Shown here: one piece after another, positions 52,605 through 62,853 of the stretch | Layout of the letters: the number at the start of each line of letters is the position of its first letter | Position numbering within the stretch: position 1 is the stretch's first letter | Assembly (NCBI RefSeq): GCF_017349355.1 | Contig: NZ_JAFMPM010000008.1 | Location: forward strand, 248,001 to 312,000 | Origin: Thiothrix fructosivorans | GTDB taxonomy: Bacteria; Pseudomonadota; Gammaproteobacteria; Thiotrichales; Thiotrichaceae | DNA: 64,000 nt | Direction of reading: 5' to 3' | The notes under the pieces: generated by a model | Databases searched by the model: none | Seen by the model: only the letters and a program-made list of their open reading frames with translations | What the model was told of the DNA's origin: nothing | Position numbers and translations under genes: made by a program

Positions 52605-55577
52605 ATGGCAACAACAGCACAACAAGCACAACTCGCTAAACTGTACGTCGGCTACTTCGGTCGTCTGATGGAAAATGAAGGTCTGAAATACTGGTCTGGC
52701 GAATTGGACAAGCGTGGTATTGATGCAGTCGCTAACGGTATCTACGCTGGTGCAAAAGGTGATGACGCTGCGATCAAGAGTTTGTCTAATCAAGCATACG
52801 TTGAAAATGTCTATAACAACGTCCTGAACCGCGCTGGTGATGCAGCCGGTGTTACTTACTGGACTAACGAACTGGCGAAAGGCGTAGGCCGTGACATTAT
52901 CGTTCTGCGTATTTTGGACGCGGTTAACAACCCTGGCAACGAAGCTGACAAAGCGATTTTGGAAAACACTGCAACAGTTGCACTGGAATTTGCTAACAAC
53001 TGGAAATTAGGCGTTTCTGCTGATCCAAAAGCTATCATGGACGCGATCACTTCTGATCCAAAATCCATTGAAACAGCACATACCTTGATCGTTGGTTCAA
53101 CTAAGCCTGTTGACCCAGTTATCACTAACCAAACGTTCAATCTGAACGATAGCAAAGTAGATTACGCTGCTAACGTACAAGGTGGCGCTGGTAACGACAC
53201 TTACAATGTGACTGACTTCAAAACGGCTGCTATCAACGGTGGCGAAGGCTCTGACACACTGAACATGGTTGACTACGCTGATGGCGTTACTGTTGACCTG
53301 CGTGCTGGTACTGGCCCAGATGGCATGACCATCACTTGGGTAGAAAACGTAATCGGTACTGAAGGCGATGACGTGATCACTGGTAGCCGTGACGCGAACG
53401 TTATCACCATGATGGGTGGTGCTGACACTATCGATGCTTACTTGGGTGATGACATTATCGTTGCTGCTGACATGGACAACGTTATTGATTCCACTATCAA
53501 CGGTGCATCTGGTAACGATACCCTGAAAATTCTGGCTGCTGACATTGATTTGGATGCTGTTGCGCTGGCAACTTCAAGCGTTGAAATCTTGAAAGTCGGT
53601 TATGATGGTGTTGAAGAAGTTGCTGCTGCTGCTACTGTCTCCGTCGATGGTGATGCTTTCGATCCAACAGCAGAAGGTATCAAGGAAATTCACGCTAACA
53701 CTACTAAAGTCTATGACCGTAAAGGTGTTGAGATTTTTGATGAAGTCGTTTCTTCCACTACAAATCTGGATTTGACTGGTGTTGCTCTGCATAACTTTGA
53801 ACGCGTTGAAGTAACGGGCAATGGTGGTACTATCACCGTTGGTTCCAATACGTTGACTATGTTGAAAGAAGTAGTTGGCGGTCTTGATGCTGGTGAAACA
53901 GCGGATGATGCGGCTACTGTTTTAGAGCTGATTGGTAAAGACGGTGACGTATTTGATCTGAGCGCTCCTAAGCTGATCAATATCGCTACGTTGAATGCAC
54001 CTGTTACAACAAAAGGTGATGCTGGTTTAGATTCAAATGTTAAAGCAACTCTGATCATGAGTCAGGCACAGCTTGATACTTTGGCTTTGGTTGGTGACTT
54101 TTCTAAAGATACCCTGCAACTGAAAGGTCAAAGTGTTGACATGACCGGTGTTGACTTAACTGGTCTGGCTGATGGTGCTGATACAGATACTTCTGGTACA
54201 TTTAAAGAAATCGTTTTCGGTGCTAACAGCACTAAGTCTTTGTTGTTGAGCGACGAAGGGGTCACAATTTTGGCTGCTGGTGGTACTACCATCGTTGGTT
54301 CTGAATTTGAAGAAGACTCCTTGAGTATCCGTGCACCTGCTGACACGGCTAATGTTGATATGACTGGTTTAATCACCAAGAGCATCGAGTCTATGGACTT
54401 TGAAGGTGCTGAGTCTGTTACTTTGGATAACATTGTTCTGCACGGTGCAGAAGGTGTGAATACACCGAAAGAAGATGTACACAACATTGCAGGCGACTCA
54501 GGTGAAGCTACTGCTATCATCAACGGCAATGCTCTTGTCGATGCTGATGCTGACGGTGTTGAAGACGGCACAGTTGATACTGTTGTTGCATTGGACTTGG
54601 GTGGTGTTAAGTTGCGTGACATCGCTGCGTTGGGTGATGCTGCTGGTTCTGATCAAAACGTATTCAGTATCGACACTGGTACTATCCTGAGCACAGTGGG
54701 CGCCGCTTACGGTGAAATCCAATTGGCAGAAGCCGGTACTTATGACCTGTCTAGCATCAAAACGACCGAAGATGCTAATGGTGATTTCCTGACTGTCACT
54801 GGTTCTACAGGTGATGATGTTGTGAAAGGCACTACAGGTGGTGCAAATTACAATATGGATACTGGTAACGATACCGTGAACGGTGGTGATGGCATTGACA
54901 ACATCAACGGCGGTGCAGGCAACGATACGCTGAACGGTGGCAAAGGTGATGACATCCTCGAAGGCGGTGCAGATAACGACACCATGGATGGTGGTGCAGG
55001 CGATGATACTCTGCACGGTAACTCCGGTGTTGATAGCCTGACTGGCGGTGCTGGTGATGACCTCTTTGACTTCACAACGGGTGATTCTGGTAAAACTCCA
55101 GAAACCGTTGATTGTGTCAATGACTTCACTTTCACTGCTACTGGCGATCAAGATAGCATTAACTTCACGTTCCAATCCGGTGACCAAGCGGCTGTTGATG
55201 CGATGACCGCTAGTCAAGATGCAGTGCATTTTGACAACGTAGGTGCGGATTACGCTGATGAAGCGTCATTGTTGGATGCTGCTGAAGCTGCCTTGACTGA
55301 CTTCTTTGCAACTCTGCTTGATGATGATGCTGGTGTTGATACTCTGGGTTCAGATGCAATGGCAGTAGAGTTCACTTATGCGGGTAACAAGTACTTGGCA
55401 GTGGATGCTTACTTGGCACCGCTTGATGTTGCTACTGATGAACAAGTAATTAATCCAGATTACGTTCCAGCGGCTGACTTCATCGTTAAATTGGCAGGTG
55501 TTACTGATAGCCAATTGGCTGCGGCATTTGACAATGGTAACGTTGGTGTTGGTGGTGAGTACGTTGCAGCAGCGTAA
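52605..55577 (+). CDS. Large RTX protein with N-terminal DUF4214 domain, possible S-layer protein
   Basis: A 990-residue very acidic protein with no signal peptide. Residues 1-120 are DUF4214 ([21 protein letters not shown] and [19 protein letters not shown], two copies). Glycine/Asp-rich repeats start near 190 ([26 protein letters not shown]). A long beta-rich middle follows. A block of RTX calcium repeats lies near 755-820 ([38 protein letters not shown]) and then a C-terminal secretion region. Such proteins leave by type I secretion, and the PrtD-type transporter follows directly. The strong AAGGAG site, biased codon use and strong terminator suggest very high expression, as for a surface layer or sheath protein (inference). 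Confidence 0.85.
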   Translation: MATTAQQAQLAKLYVGYFGRLMENEGLKYWSGELDKRGIDAVANGIYAGAKGDDAAIKSLSNQAYVENVYNNVLNRAGDAAGVTYWTNELAKGVGRDIIVLRILDAVNNPGNEADKAILENTATVALEFANNWKLGVSADPKAIMDAITSDPKSIETAHTLIVGSTKPVDPVITNQTFNLNDSKVDYAANVQGGAGNDTYNVTDFKTAAINGGEGSDTLNMVDYADGVTVDLRAGTGPDGMTITWVENVIGTEGDDVITGSRDANVITMMGGADTIDAYLGDDIIVAADMDNVIDSTINGASGNDTLKILAADIDLDAVALATSSVEILKVGYDGVEEVAAAATVSVDGDAFDPTAEGIKEIHANTTKVYDRKGVEIFDEVVSSTTNLDLTGVALHNFERVEVTGNGGTITVGSNTLTMLKEVVGGLDAGETADDAATVLELIGKDGDVFDLSAPKLINIATLNAPVTTKGDAGLDSNVKATLIMSQAQLDTLALVGDFSKDTLQLKGQSVDMTGVDLTGLADGADTDTSGTFKEIVFGANSTKSLLLSDEGVTILAAGGTTIVGSEFEEDSLSIRAPADTANVDMTGLITKSIESMDFEGAESVTLDNIVLHGAEGVNTPKEDVHNIAGDSGEATAIINGNALVDADADGVEDGTVDTVVALDLGGVKLRDIAALGDAAGSDQNVFSIDTGTILSTVGAAYGEIQLAEAGTYDLSSIKTTEDANGDFLTVTGSTGDDVVKGTTGGANYNMDTGNDTVNGGDGIDNINGGAGNDTLNGGKGDDILEGGADNDTMDGGAGDDTLHGNSGVDSLTGGAGDDLFDFTTGDSGKTPETVDCVNDFTFTATGDQDSINFTFQSGDQAAVDAMTASQDAVHFDNVGADYADEASLLDAAEAALTDFFATLLDDDAGVDTLGSDAMAVEFTYAGNKYLAVDAYLAPLDVATDEQVINPDYVPAADFIVKLAGVTDSQLAAAFDNGNVGVGGEYVAAA

Positions 55578-55608
55578 TATCCACTAAGTTGCTGTCATTG
55601 GCACTAAG

Positions 55609-55636
55609 AGGCCGGGTCTTTGACCCGGCCTTTTTT
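55609..55636 (+). terminator. Strong intrinsic terminator after the RTX gene
   Basis: AGGCCGGGTC (55609-55618) pairs with GACCCGGCCT (55622-55631) over a TTT loop, followed by a run of T to 55636. It starts 32 bases past the stop and cleanly separates the RTX gene from the secretion genes. Confidence 0.95.
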
Positions 55637-55682
55637 GTTTGTGCGTTTTGATAAAATTTTTCTATTGACTTGAGTGGTCAGG

Positions 55683-55698
55683 CGTGACTCCAGTCACA
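55683..55698. promoter_or_regulatory. Crp-type operator (one mismatch) before the type I secretion operon
   Basis: CGTGA-CTCCAG-TCACA differs from the Crp core at one base. It lies 67 bases before the PrtD-like start. TATGAC (55725-55730) is about 35 bases downstream of its centre, the same spacing as at the RTX gene. Confidence 0.65.
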
Positions 55699-55764
55699 TA
55701 AGCAGCATTGACGGCATGGTAATGTATGACTTTATAACAAACATTGTTAAACAGGGTCTTTCTC

Positions 55765-57495
55765 ATGCAGCCAAAGCAAAAAGCCGATTCCAACCCGCAT
55801 TCCGAACTCAAGGAATTGCTGTTGCTGTCGCGCCGTTCGTTCATATACGTCGGGGTGTTCAGTTTCTTCATCAATTTGCTGTTTTTGACACCTTCTATCT
55901 ACATGTTACAGGTCTATGATCGTGTGGTGGGCGGGCGTAGTGAGAGCACCTTGTTGATGTTGACACTGATTGTAGCGGTTATCTTTGCGGTGATGGCATT
56001 CTTGGAATTCGCCCGCAGCCGCATCTTGGCGCGTATCAGTACACGGATGGATGTCGAGATGCAGGGGCGCATCGTCGATGTCATGTTCCGCAACGCCTTA
56101 CAAAATCCGCGTCAGGCTTCCATTGAGCCATTGAATGACCTGAATACCATTCGTAATTTTGTTTCCAGCAATGGCGCGTTTGCCTTCTTCGATGCCCCGT
56201 GGTTTCCCGTTTACATCGGTGTGATGTTTATGTTCCATTCTTGGTATGGCTGGTTCGGTGTGGCAAGCGGCATATTGATCACTGGATTGGCGATTTGGAT
56301 GGATCAGGCAACCTCACCTTTGATCAAAGCCTCGCACGGTAAAGGCGTGCAATCGCGTTTGTTATTGGAACGTAGCTTACGCAATGCCGAAGTCGCGGCA
56401 GCCTTGGGTGTTCAAAAAGGTATCTTTCAACGTTGGCAGGGGATGCACGCTGAGTCATTGCAATGGCAAGCCGAAGCCAGTGACCGTGCCGGTGCATTGT
56501 CCAATATGTCTAAAAGCGTGCGTATGTTTACCCAGTCCTTGATTTTAGGGGTGGGCGCTTATTTGGTGATTAATATGGAAATGTCCGGCGGGATGATGAT
56601 TGCCGGTTCTATCCTGTTAGGTCGTGCGTTAGCACCTTTGGATTTATTGGTGAACGGTTGGAAAGGCTTTACGTCTGCCAAACAATCATGGGATAGACTG
56701 AATAAATTATTGGAAACGTTCCCAAAACAAGCACCGCGTATGGCACTGCCCGCGCCGAAGGGTAAGTTGGATGTGAGTCATTTAACCGTATTACCCCCCG
56801 GTTCACAAACACCTGTGTTGCGTGGTATTACCTTTGCCCTGAAACCGGGTGAATCATTGGCGATTATTGGGCCGAGTGGGTCGGGTAAATCGTCATTGGT
56901 GCGTTCGTTGTTGGGCTTATGGCCGCAAGTTAACGGTGAAGTACGCCTAGACGGTGCAGATATTCGCCATTGGGATTTATCACAATTGTCTAAGCACATC
57001 GGTTATTTGCCACAAGATGTTGAATTATTTGATGGCACGATTGCTGACAATATTGCACGGTTCAATGAAGTGGATGCGGGCAAGGTATTAGAAGCGGCAC
57101 AAATAGCTGGCGTGCATGAGATGATTCTGCAAATGCCGAATGCTTACGACACGGTGATTGGTCCCTCCGGTGGTGCTTTATCCGGTGGTCAGCGCCAACG
57201 GATTGGTTTGGCGCGGGCTGTTTATGAAAATCCCCAATTGATTATCTTGGATGAGCCAAATTCCAATTTGGATGAGGTGGGTGAAGCGGCATTATTCCGT
57301 GCCTTAGAACAGGCAAAAGAGCGTGGCACAACGGTACTGACCATTTCGCATCGCCCCAGCATTTTAAGCAAAGTGGATAAAATCTTGGTGCTGGTCAATG
57401 GTACGGTCGCTATGTTTGGTGATCGTCAACAGGTCTTAGCAAAAATGGCCAGTAAAACCACACAATTACCTACTCGTGAGGCGACAGGAAAATGA
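55765..57495 (+). CDS. prtD: Type I secretion ABC transporter (PrtD family)
   Basis: A 576-residue fused permease-ATPase. Residues about 20-310 form the transmembrane domain, starting with the PrtD-type SRRSFIYVGVFSFFINLLFLTPSIYMLQVYDRVV. The ATPase has Walker A IGPSGSGKSSLVRSLL, signature GALSGGQRQRIGLARA, Walker B LIILDEPNSNLDE and LTISHRPS. PrtD-type systems export RTX proteases and S-layer proteins. ATG 55765 has AGGGT upstream; a TTG seven codons earlier is less likely. The adaptor gene overlaps the stop by four bases. The outer-membrane TolC partner is not in this window. Confidence 0.93.
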   Translation: MQPKQKADSNPHSELKELLLLSRRSFIYVGVFSFFINLLFLTPSIYMLQVYDRVVGGRSESTLLMLTLIVAVIFAVMAFLEFARSRILARISTRMDVEMQGRIVDVMFRNALQNPRQASIEPLNDLNTIRNFVSSNGAFAFFDAPWFPVYIGVMFMFHSWYGWFGVASGILITGLAIWMDQATSPLIKASHGKGVQSRLLLERSLRNAEVAAALGVQKGIFQRWQGMHAESLQWQAEASDRAGALSNMSKSVRMFTQSLILGVGAYLVINMEMSGGMMIAGSILLGRALAPLDLLVNGWKGFTSAKQSWDRLNKLLETFPKQAPRMALPAPKGKLDVSHLTVLPPGSQTPVLRGITFALKPGESLAIIGPSGSGKSSLVRSLLGLWPQVNGEVRLDGADIRHWDLSQLSKHIGYLPQDVELFDGTIADNIARFNEVDAGKVLEAAQIAGVHEMILQMPNAYDTVIGPSGGALSGGQRQRIGLARAVYENPQLIILDEPNSNLDEVGEAALFRALEQAKERGTTVLTISHRPSILSKVDKILVLVNGTVAMFGDRQQVLAKMASKTTQLPTREATGK

Positions 57496-58660
57496 TGCAC
57501 AAACTCGCAACCATACCAACTGCTCAAATACCTGCTGCAATGGTATCAGAAGCTAAGGTGGCTCCACTGAATAATGTGATTAATTTGGATACCGATGACC
57601 GTCGCTATCAGGTCTTAGGGACAACAATTATTATCGGTGTGTTTGGTGTTTTCGCCGCGTGGTCGGCACTTGCTCCATTAGGCAGTGCGGCAGTTGCACC
57701 GGGGCGTGTTGTTGTCGATATGAAAAAGCAAGTGGTACAGCACCGTGAAGGTGGGGTGATCCAAGATATTCTGGTCGAAGATGGCGATTATGTGCAAAAA
57801 GGGCAGAAATTGTTGGTGATTAATCCCACGGATGCGCAATCTGATCAAAGTAGTCTGTCAGACCAATTATTCGGTTACTTGGGGTTGGAAGCCCGTTTGA
57901 ATGCCGAGCTAGAAGGGCAGAGTAAACCGATATTCCCACCTGAATTGCTCAAAGATGCCGAAACACAGGCGCGGGCGCGGGAAATCATGGCAGATGAATT
58001 GCAACAGTTTAAGGTGCGTCGTTCAGCGGCTGATTCTGAAAATCGCATCTTGCGGCAGAAGGTGACCCAACTCCGTGAACAAATTCAGGGTGTTGAGAGC
58101 CAAATTCAATCCGAACGTTCGTTAGAAGCGTCTTATGCGAAAGAGGCTCAACAATTACAGGATTTATTTAATCGTAAATTGATCAGTAATATGCAATTGA
58201 ATGAGGCGGATCGTAACCGTTTGGCGACAGCCGCTAAGGTTGCGGGCTTAGAATCGTCTAAAGTTGATTTGAAAGTACAAAGTAGTCAAGCGGAAGAGCA
58301 ATTACTACTCCAACAAAATCAGCGTAATAAAGAAATTGCGGCACAATTAGGTGACGTGCGTTTAAAAATTACGGATTTGCGGAATCGTTTAGGGGCGGTT
58401 GATGGTCGTTTAGAAAGAACCGTGGTGGTTGCGCCTGAAGCGGGTACAGTTGTCGATTTGGTTTACCATACGAAGGGTGGGGTGGTTGATCCCGGTGCGC
58501 GTATTTTGGATATTGTGCCAAAAATTGATAGCTTCCAGATTGAAGCCAGTGTAAGCATTAGTGATATTGATAAAGTTCATGCTGGTCAAGAAGCTGATAT
58601 TCGTTTTCCTGCGTTTGCGTCTGCTTCGTTCTTAAAAGTAACACCAGGTGAGGTCAAATT
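57492..58660 (+). pseudogene. prtE: Type I secretion adaptor (HlyD/PrtE family), 5' part, interrupted by IS66
   Basis: The first 389 codons of a membrane-fusion adaptor. There is a cytoplasmic N-terminus, one transmembrane helix (IIIGVFGVFAAWSALAPLG), a lipoyl half (AVAPGRVVVDMKKQVVQHREGGV), a long coiled-coil hairpin (residues about 165-285), the second lipoyl half (VVAPEAGTVVDLV) and the start of the membrane-proximal barrel (IRFPAFASASFLKVTPGEVKL). The frame then runs into the IS66 end, which supplies a TAA at 58662-58664. The missing about 74 residues lie beyond the element at 60256-60478. Rejoined at the target duplication, the frame is exact and gives 463 residues, normal for the family. 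The adaptor links PrtD to TolC, so secretion by this system is probably lost. Confidence 0.9.
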
Positions 58661-60246
58661 GTAAGCGTTCACGCCGTCTGTAGCGGGTTAGAAGCTAACG
58701 GTTGAGCCAAAGGGAAGCGCACCGAGACAGACTTATGAGCCAAGCCTTGTGAGCAAATGTCCCGCATCAATATCGCCATATTCATCCCCAATTGACGTGC
58801 CGTCCCCAGCACGGTCATCACCGTTGGACGGAATCTGTCACCTTGTGCCGACTGGCTGGCAAAGCTGGTTTTCCGCCATTGCACATACGGCCTGATCACC
58901 CGCTCGGCACGGTTATTGGTGAGGGGAATGCGACTATCCTTGAGGAAAGTCCAACACATCGCCTCATCCTTGAGCAAATGCTTGCATTGGTTGGTGGTGC
59001 GTTTGCAATTCTCCAATGCCAAGCCTTTGTTGAGCGTGGCTTGGAAGCTGCGGCGCAAGCGGAGTATCCGCCGTTGGTAGCGAGCGGCTTCATCGGGTTG
59101 TTGTTGCCAGCGGTGATGGGTGCGGACGGTGGTATAGGCGAGTAACAACAGGCGTTTGCCCACGCTTCCCCCTTCGCCGCAACGCCCCGCCATTTTGCGG
59201 AAGTGGCGGATCAAATGCGCCCAACACAGTTGCCGCCGTTCGGGTGGGACGTTGCCGTAACCACTGAAGTGGTCGGTGACCAGATAGCCAGTAAAGCTGC
59301 CCAACAAGGCATCGGCGGCGGCCTTGCCGCGTGAGTAATGGGTCATGAAGTAACTCACGCTATGGTCAGCCAATGCCCATAACCAGTAAGTGTTCGTACC
59401 GCGATAATGGCGGGTTTCATCGGCGTGGCATACCGCTTGTCCGCGTACATACTGACCTACTTGACGGTATAGCGGCCCCATCCACGGAATGGCTTTGCCT
59501 TGCGCCTTGCTGATAGCCCCAGTGCTAAAACGCACGTGGCACATTTCCCACAACAGAACCTGGATCTGGCGCATGGATAGGCGGAACTGACCACTCAAAA
59601 TCACCACCCAGGCGATCACGCCTGCACCCATTTGACCGCTCGGCACCCAATCCGGCCACTGGCTGTGGTGCTTGATGCCGCAGGATTGGCAAACACCCTG
59701 ATAAAACTGGTGTTCCGTCACGTCCGGTGGCGGCGGTGGAGCAATATCCGTGACCTGATGGCGGTAAGGGTTTCCCCAATCAATCGCCACTGCCCCACCA
59801 CAGGAACAGGTGCTTTCAGGGAAATACTGTTCGGTACGGGTCACTTGTTCGGGAGGATATAACGCCCGTTCGTGACGCGGATGCCCCGGTTGCCCACCGT
59901 GTGGGCGGCTACTCCCCTTGCGTTTGGGACGCAACGCCCGTTGTTCCGGGCTGTCGGAGGACGGCGCTTTGGAACTGTTACGCGAACTGCTGCCGAATTT
60001 GGCAACCAGTTCTTCCAGTTGTTTTTGCAGCATTTCGACTTGTTGCTCCAGCACCGCCACCCGTGCCACTTGCTTCTCCAACTCAGTTATCCGTTCCTGT
60101 TGGCGCACGATCACCTGATGCGCTTCATCCAGTGTCGTGGGTAAGGTAGGAACGGCGGCTAACAAGGGGTAAATGACTCGCTGTTGGGATGGGGTGAATT
60201 TACTACAAGTTCGCTGGAATGCCTAATAGAGGGCGTGAACGCTTAC
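58661..60246. mobile_element. IS66-family insertion sequence 2, inside the secretion adaptor gene
   Basis: A 1,586-base element with 15-bp perfect inverted ends, GTAAGCGTTCACGCC at both sides. The flanking duplication is GGTCAAATT (58652-58660 and 60247-60255). This is nine bases as seen; an 8-bp duplication plus one chance base would be the usual IS66 value. The near-perfect ends, intact transposase frame and intact duplication point to a recent insertion. It differs in sequence from the element at 37834-39473. Confidence 0.95.
58669..60165 (-). CDS. IS66 family transposase
   Basis: A 498-residue IS66 transposase. There is a coiled-coil N-terminus (VIVRQQERITELEKQVARV), SSRNSSKAPSSDSP, zinc-finger-like STCSCGGA and VCQSCGIKHHS, then the catalytic core VCHADETRHYRGTNTYW and DHFSGYGNVPPERRQLCWAH. 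The C-terminal part is LTNNRAERVIRPYVQWRK. All expected blocks are present and the frame is intact. No tnpA or tnpB accompanies it. Confidence 0.95.
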   Translation of the reverse strand: MLAAVPTLPTTLDEAHQVIVRQQERITELEKQVARVAVLEQQVEMLQKQLEELVAKFGSSSRNSSKAPSSDSPEQRALRPKRKGSSRPHGGQPGHPRHERALYPPEQVTRTEQYFPESTCSCGGAVAIDWGNPYRHQVTDIAPPPPPDVTEHQFYQGVCQSCGIKHHSQWPDWVPSGQMGAGVIAWVVILSGQFRLSMRQIQVLLWEMCHVRFSTGAISKAQGKAIPWMGPLYRQVGQYVRGQAVCHADETRHYRGTNTYWLWALADHSVSYFMTHYSRGKAAADALLGSFTGYLVTDHFSGYGNVPPERRQLCWAHLIRHFRKMAGRCGEGGSVGKRLLLLAYTTVRTHHRWQQQPDEAARYQRRILRLRRSFQATLNKGLALENCKRTTNQCKHLLKDEAMCWTFLKDSRIPLTNNRAERVIRPYVQWRKTSFASQSAQGDRFRPTVMTVLGTARQLGMNMAILMRDICSQGLAHKSVSVRFPLAQPLASNPLQTA

Positions 60247-60255
60247 GGTCAAATT

Positions 60256-60478
60256 GGTGTCAGCAGATACGTTGACTGATCCCACCACGAAACAGGCTTA
60301 TTATCAGGCACGCGTTGAAATTAAACCAGAAGGCGTGAAGGAATTGAGTAAGCATGATTTGGAGTTAGTGCAAGGTATGCCTGCTGAGGTGTCGATTAAA
60401 ACGGGTGAACGCACTTTCCTACAATATCTATTACAGCCGATCACGAACATGTTTAACCATGCATTTAATGAAGATTAA
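60256..60478 (+). pseudogene. prtE: Type I secretion adaptor (HlyD/PrtE family), 3' part
   Basis: The last 73 codons of the adaptor gene, displaced by the IS66 element. VSADTLTDPTTKQAYYQARV is the typical C-terminal beta-barrel strand of HlyD/PrtE proteins, followed by ELVQGMPAEVSIKTGERTFLQYLLQPI, the conserved end of the family. It has no start codon or ribosome site of its own that would make a useful protein. Confidence 0.9.
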
Positions 60479-60531
60479 CTGAATCGATCAATAATTATTA
60501 TTGATTAATATATATGCATAATCTATAATAG

Positions 60532-60568
60532 CCCGTGGTGTAATTAAGTTTACATTACGGGTTTTTTT
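60532..60568 (+). terminator. Intrinsic terminator after the secretion operon
   Basis: CCCGTGGTGTAA (60532-60543) pairs with TTACATTACGGG (60550-60561), using two G-U pairs in RNA, followed by a run of T. It marks the original end of the prtD-prtE operon and separates it from the Ig-repeat protein gene. Confidence 0.85.
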
Positions 60569-60598
60569 TATAGGTATGCAAACAGGGAATATTAATTT

Positions 60599-62227
60599 AT
60601 GTCTATTTCATTGGTAAAAGATAGTGGTAAGACTGGTGATAATCTTACCAATGACGCCCACATTAATCTGGGGTTTGATCTGGCTAACGGCGCTGTGACT
60701 TATACACTGAAGTCTATCGTGAAAGGTAAAGAGAAGGTCATTGGTAAAGCGGGTACCAGTTTCGATGCTAAATTATTAGATGACGCTGGTAATTTCTTAT
60801 TACCGGCAACCAGCAAAGCAGGACAGTATGTTTTAGAAGTGAAACAAGGTGAGGTGGCTTCATCATTGAGTTTTACGGTGGATAATAAATTACCTAGTGC
60901 ACTCAAAATTGCTATTGCTAATGATACAGGTAAGAAAAGCGATAAGATTACCAATGACGCGACCTTGAAACTGACAGGCTTGGAAACAGGTGCTACGGTT
61001 GAATGGTATAACAGCACGGCTAAACAATGGCAAACGGTTGCTACAGATTTATTAACCGTTGATGGTAAAACCACGTTACTTAAGACGGGTGATTTGCTCA
61101 CAGGTGATTTCAAAGGGACATTAGAACTTCGTCAAGTGGATGCCGCCGGTAATGCCCAAAAAGCGGCGACAAAAGTTGTGTTGACTTATGATACGACAGC
61201 ACCAGAAGTCTTGAATAGCTCTGTTCCGTCAGAGGCTGATAGTATTGCGAATGGCAAATCCAGCGTGGTACGCATCATCAGCAATGAAAAGTTGATTGGT
61301 TTGGATAAGAGTGACTTTGTGGTGAGCAATACTGCATTGGCATCTGTTGGTGCAATTAAAGAGGTTGTGCAAAAGGATGGAACAGTCGCTTATGATGTGA
61401 CGCTGACGGCGAGTAAAACAGGCGGTGGGGATGTGTCCTTGAGTTTTGCGAAAAATGCAGCAGTGACGGATGTCGCGGGTAATGCTTTGAATGTTGCGGC
61501 GTTGGCTGAAGAAGCACTGGCAGGTTTTTGGATAGGCAATGGTAATCTGCAAGTTAGCCTTGTAGAAGATACTGGTAAAGCAGGTGATTATATTACAAAT
61601 AATGGTGATATTAATATTTCAGCCATTCGATCTGATTCTGCGATTGAATTCCGCATCAAAGCCAATTCAGAAAGTTTACCAGAAGGGTCGATTGATTGGA
61701 TCGATATTGAGGGCTTAGTTATTGATGGAACATCAGAAACTATTAGCATTGAGAGCTTATATGAGTTGGCTAATTTATCATTAGAAAATTCACCTGTCGA
61801 TGGTTGGAAGGACACGATTGAATTCCGTCAAGTCAATGAGTTGACAGGGAAAACCTCCGGTTCGACTGCACTAACGTTTACCTATGACAATTATGCTGAT
61901 ATGTTTTTTGGAGAATCCCCAGAATCTGATGAAGTAGCTAATGGTCAATCCGTTGTATTGCAATTTACCAGTGATGAAAAACTGGCGGGTTTTGATAAAA
62001 GTGATTTGATGGTAACTAATGCTGCATTAGCTTCTATTACGGGTGTTAAAGAGCAGATGGTTACAGAAGATGATTGGGTTTATTGGAACTATAATGTCAC
62101 TGTCAAGGCAGGGGCGACTGATGGGGAAGTAGGGGTACAGTTTGCTGATTCCGCATCCATTACGGATTTGGCTGGTAATGAAATTGATTTAGCGGCTATA
62201 GAACCTTATTTATTGTTTATTGTTTAA
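60599..62227 (+). CDS. Ig-like repeat protein without signal peptide
   Basis: A 542-residue protein built from two kinds of repeated beta domain. Three copies contain a motif like LVKDSGKTGDNLTNDAHINL (near residues 4, 103, 318). Two copies contain VLNSSVPSEADSIANGKSSV...LIGLDKSDFVVSN...TDVAGNAL (near 200 and 440). The second type resembles bacterial Ig-like domains of large adhesins. There is no signal peptide, so type I secretion is the likely route, although no RTX repeats are visible; AGGGAA precedes the ATG. Its position after the secretion operon supports that it is a second substrate (inference). Confidence 0.7.
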   Translation: MSISLVKDSGKTGDNLTNDAHINLGFDLANGAVTYTLKSIVKGKEKVIGKAGTSFDAKLLDDAGNFLLPATSKAGQYVLEVKQGEVASSLSFTVDNKLPSALKIAIANDTGKKSDKITNDATLKLTGLETGATVEWYNSTAKQWQTVATDLLTVDGKTTLLKTGDLLTGDFKGTLELRQVDAAGNAQKAATKVVLTYDTTAPEVLNSSVPSEADSIANGKSSVVRIISNEKLIGLDKSDFVVSNTALASVGAIKEVVQKDGTVAYDVTLTASKTGGGDVSLSFAKNAAVTDVAGNALNVAALAEEALAGFWIGNGNLQVSLVEDTGKAGDYITNNGDINISAIRSDSAIEFRIKANSESLPEGSIDWIDIEGLVIDGTSETISIESLYELANLSLENSPVDGWKDTIEFRQVNELTGKTSGSTALTFTYDNYADMFFGESPESDEVANGQSVVLQFTSDEKLAGFDKSDLMVTNAALASITGVKEQMVTEDDWVYWNYNVTVKAGATDGEVGVQFADSASITDLAGNEIDLAAIEPYLLFIV

Positions 62228-62236
62228 TACATAAAA

Positions 62237-62261
62237 AGAAACCCTCCACTAGGGAGGGTTT
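62237..62261. terminator. Bidirectional terminator between convergent Ig-protein genes
   Basis: GAAACCCTCC (62237-62246) and GGAGGGTTTC (62252-62261) form a perfect 10-bp stem with a five-base loop, with A-rich sequence on the left and T-rich on the right. It can serve both the 60599 gene and the convergent 62303 gene. Confidence 0.9.
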
Positions 62262-62302
62262 CTTCACTCATGATAATAATTATCTGAACTTACAACTGAA
62301 TG

Positions 62303-62698
62303 TTAAGCAGCACCCGATACTGGTGCTGGTTTCAGGTGGATAGTAACGCGTGCTGATTTTTTACGGGTTTTGCCTCTTGCATCTTTGTATGTGACAGTGT
62401 AAGTAAAGCTGTCGGTTTTCTTACCTTTGGCTTTGCTTGGGTTTGGCGTATAAGTGCAAGTACCACCATCACAAACAACAGAACCATACCGTGCTTTACC
62501 ACCAGTGTAGCCATCTATAACGGCACTAGGGTCTTTGTCATTTGCTGCAACATCAATATCCACTGCTGTATCAGTAGTGGTTGTGCCAGTATCAGCACGT
62601 AATGTAGGCGCTTTAACCGCAGCAGCAAATGCTGCACTGCTCATGACAATGCCAGACAATAGCAAAGCAGTAGTGGATAATTTGAGAAATTTGTTCAT
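62303..62698 (-). CDS. Small secreted protein with a single Ig/cadherin-like domain
   Basis: A 131-residue protein with a clear signal peptide (LSTTALLLSGIVMSSAAFAA). It has one Big_9/VCBS-like domain (VDIDVAANDKDPSAVIDG, CTYTPNPSKAKGKKTDSFTY) with a Cys pair (VVCDGGTCTY) and a basic C-terminal strand. The same domain occurs four times in the CAP protein at 5236-7332. AGGGAG lies before the ATG on the minus strand. The function is unknown; it is a candidate surface or matrix component. A one-mismatch Crp-type site upstream suggests co-regulation with the RTX protein. Confidence 0.75.
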   Translation of the reverse strand: MNKFLKLSTTALLLSGIVMSSAAFAAAVKAPTLRADTGTTTTDTAVDIDVAANDKDPSAVIDGYTGGKARYGSVVCDGGTCTYTPNPSKAKGKKTDSFTYTVTYKDARGKTRKKSARVTIHLKPAPVSGAA

Positions 62699-62853
62699 GG
62701 GTTTTCTCCCTATGGATTAAAAATTGGAACGAATGACGTAATATCGCCACTCTCATTATAAATAATTTTGATTCATGTGCAAGCAAAATTATTTATTAGT
62801 TGATGCCTTTTCTGGTGGTTTTCCCAGAAATTATGTTAATAAGGCACGACATT

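Noticed and set aside
54498-55229. 243-codon frame antisense to the RTX repeats
   Set aside because: Arises from the repetitive, strongly biased codons of the RTX gene; no family resemblance.
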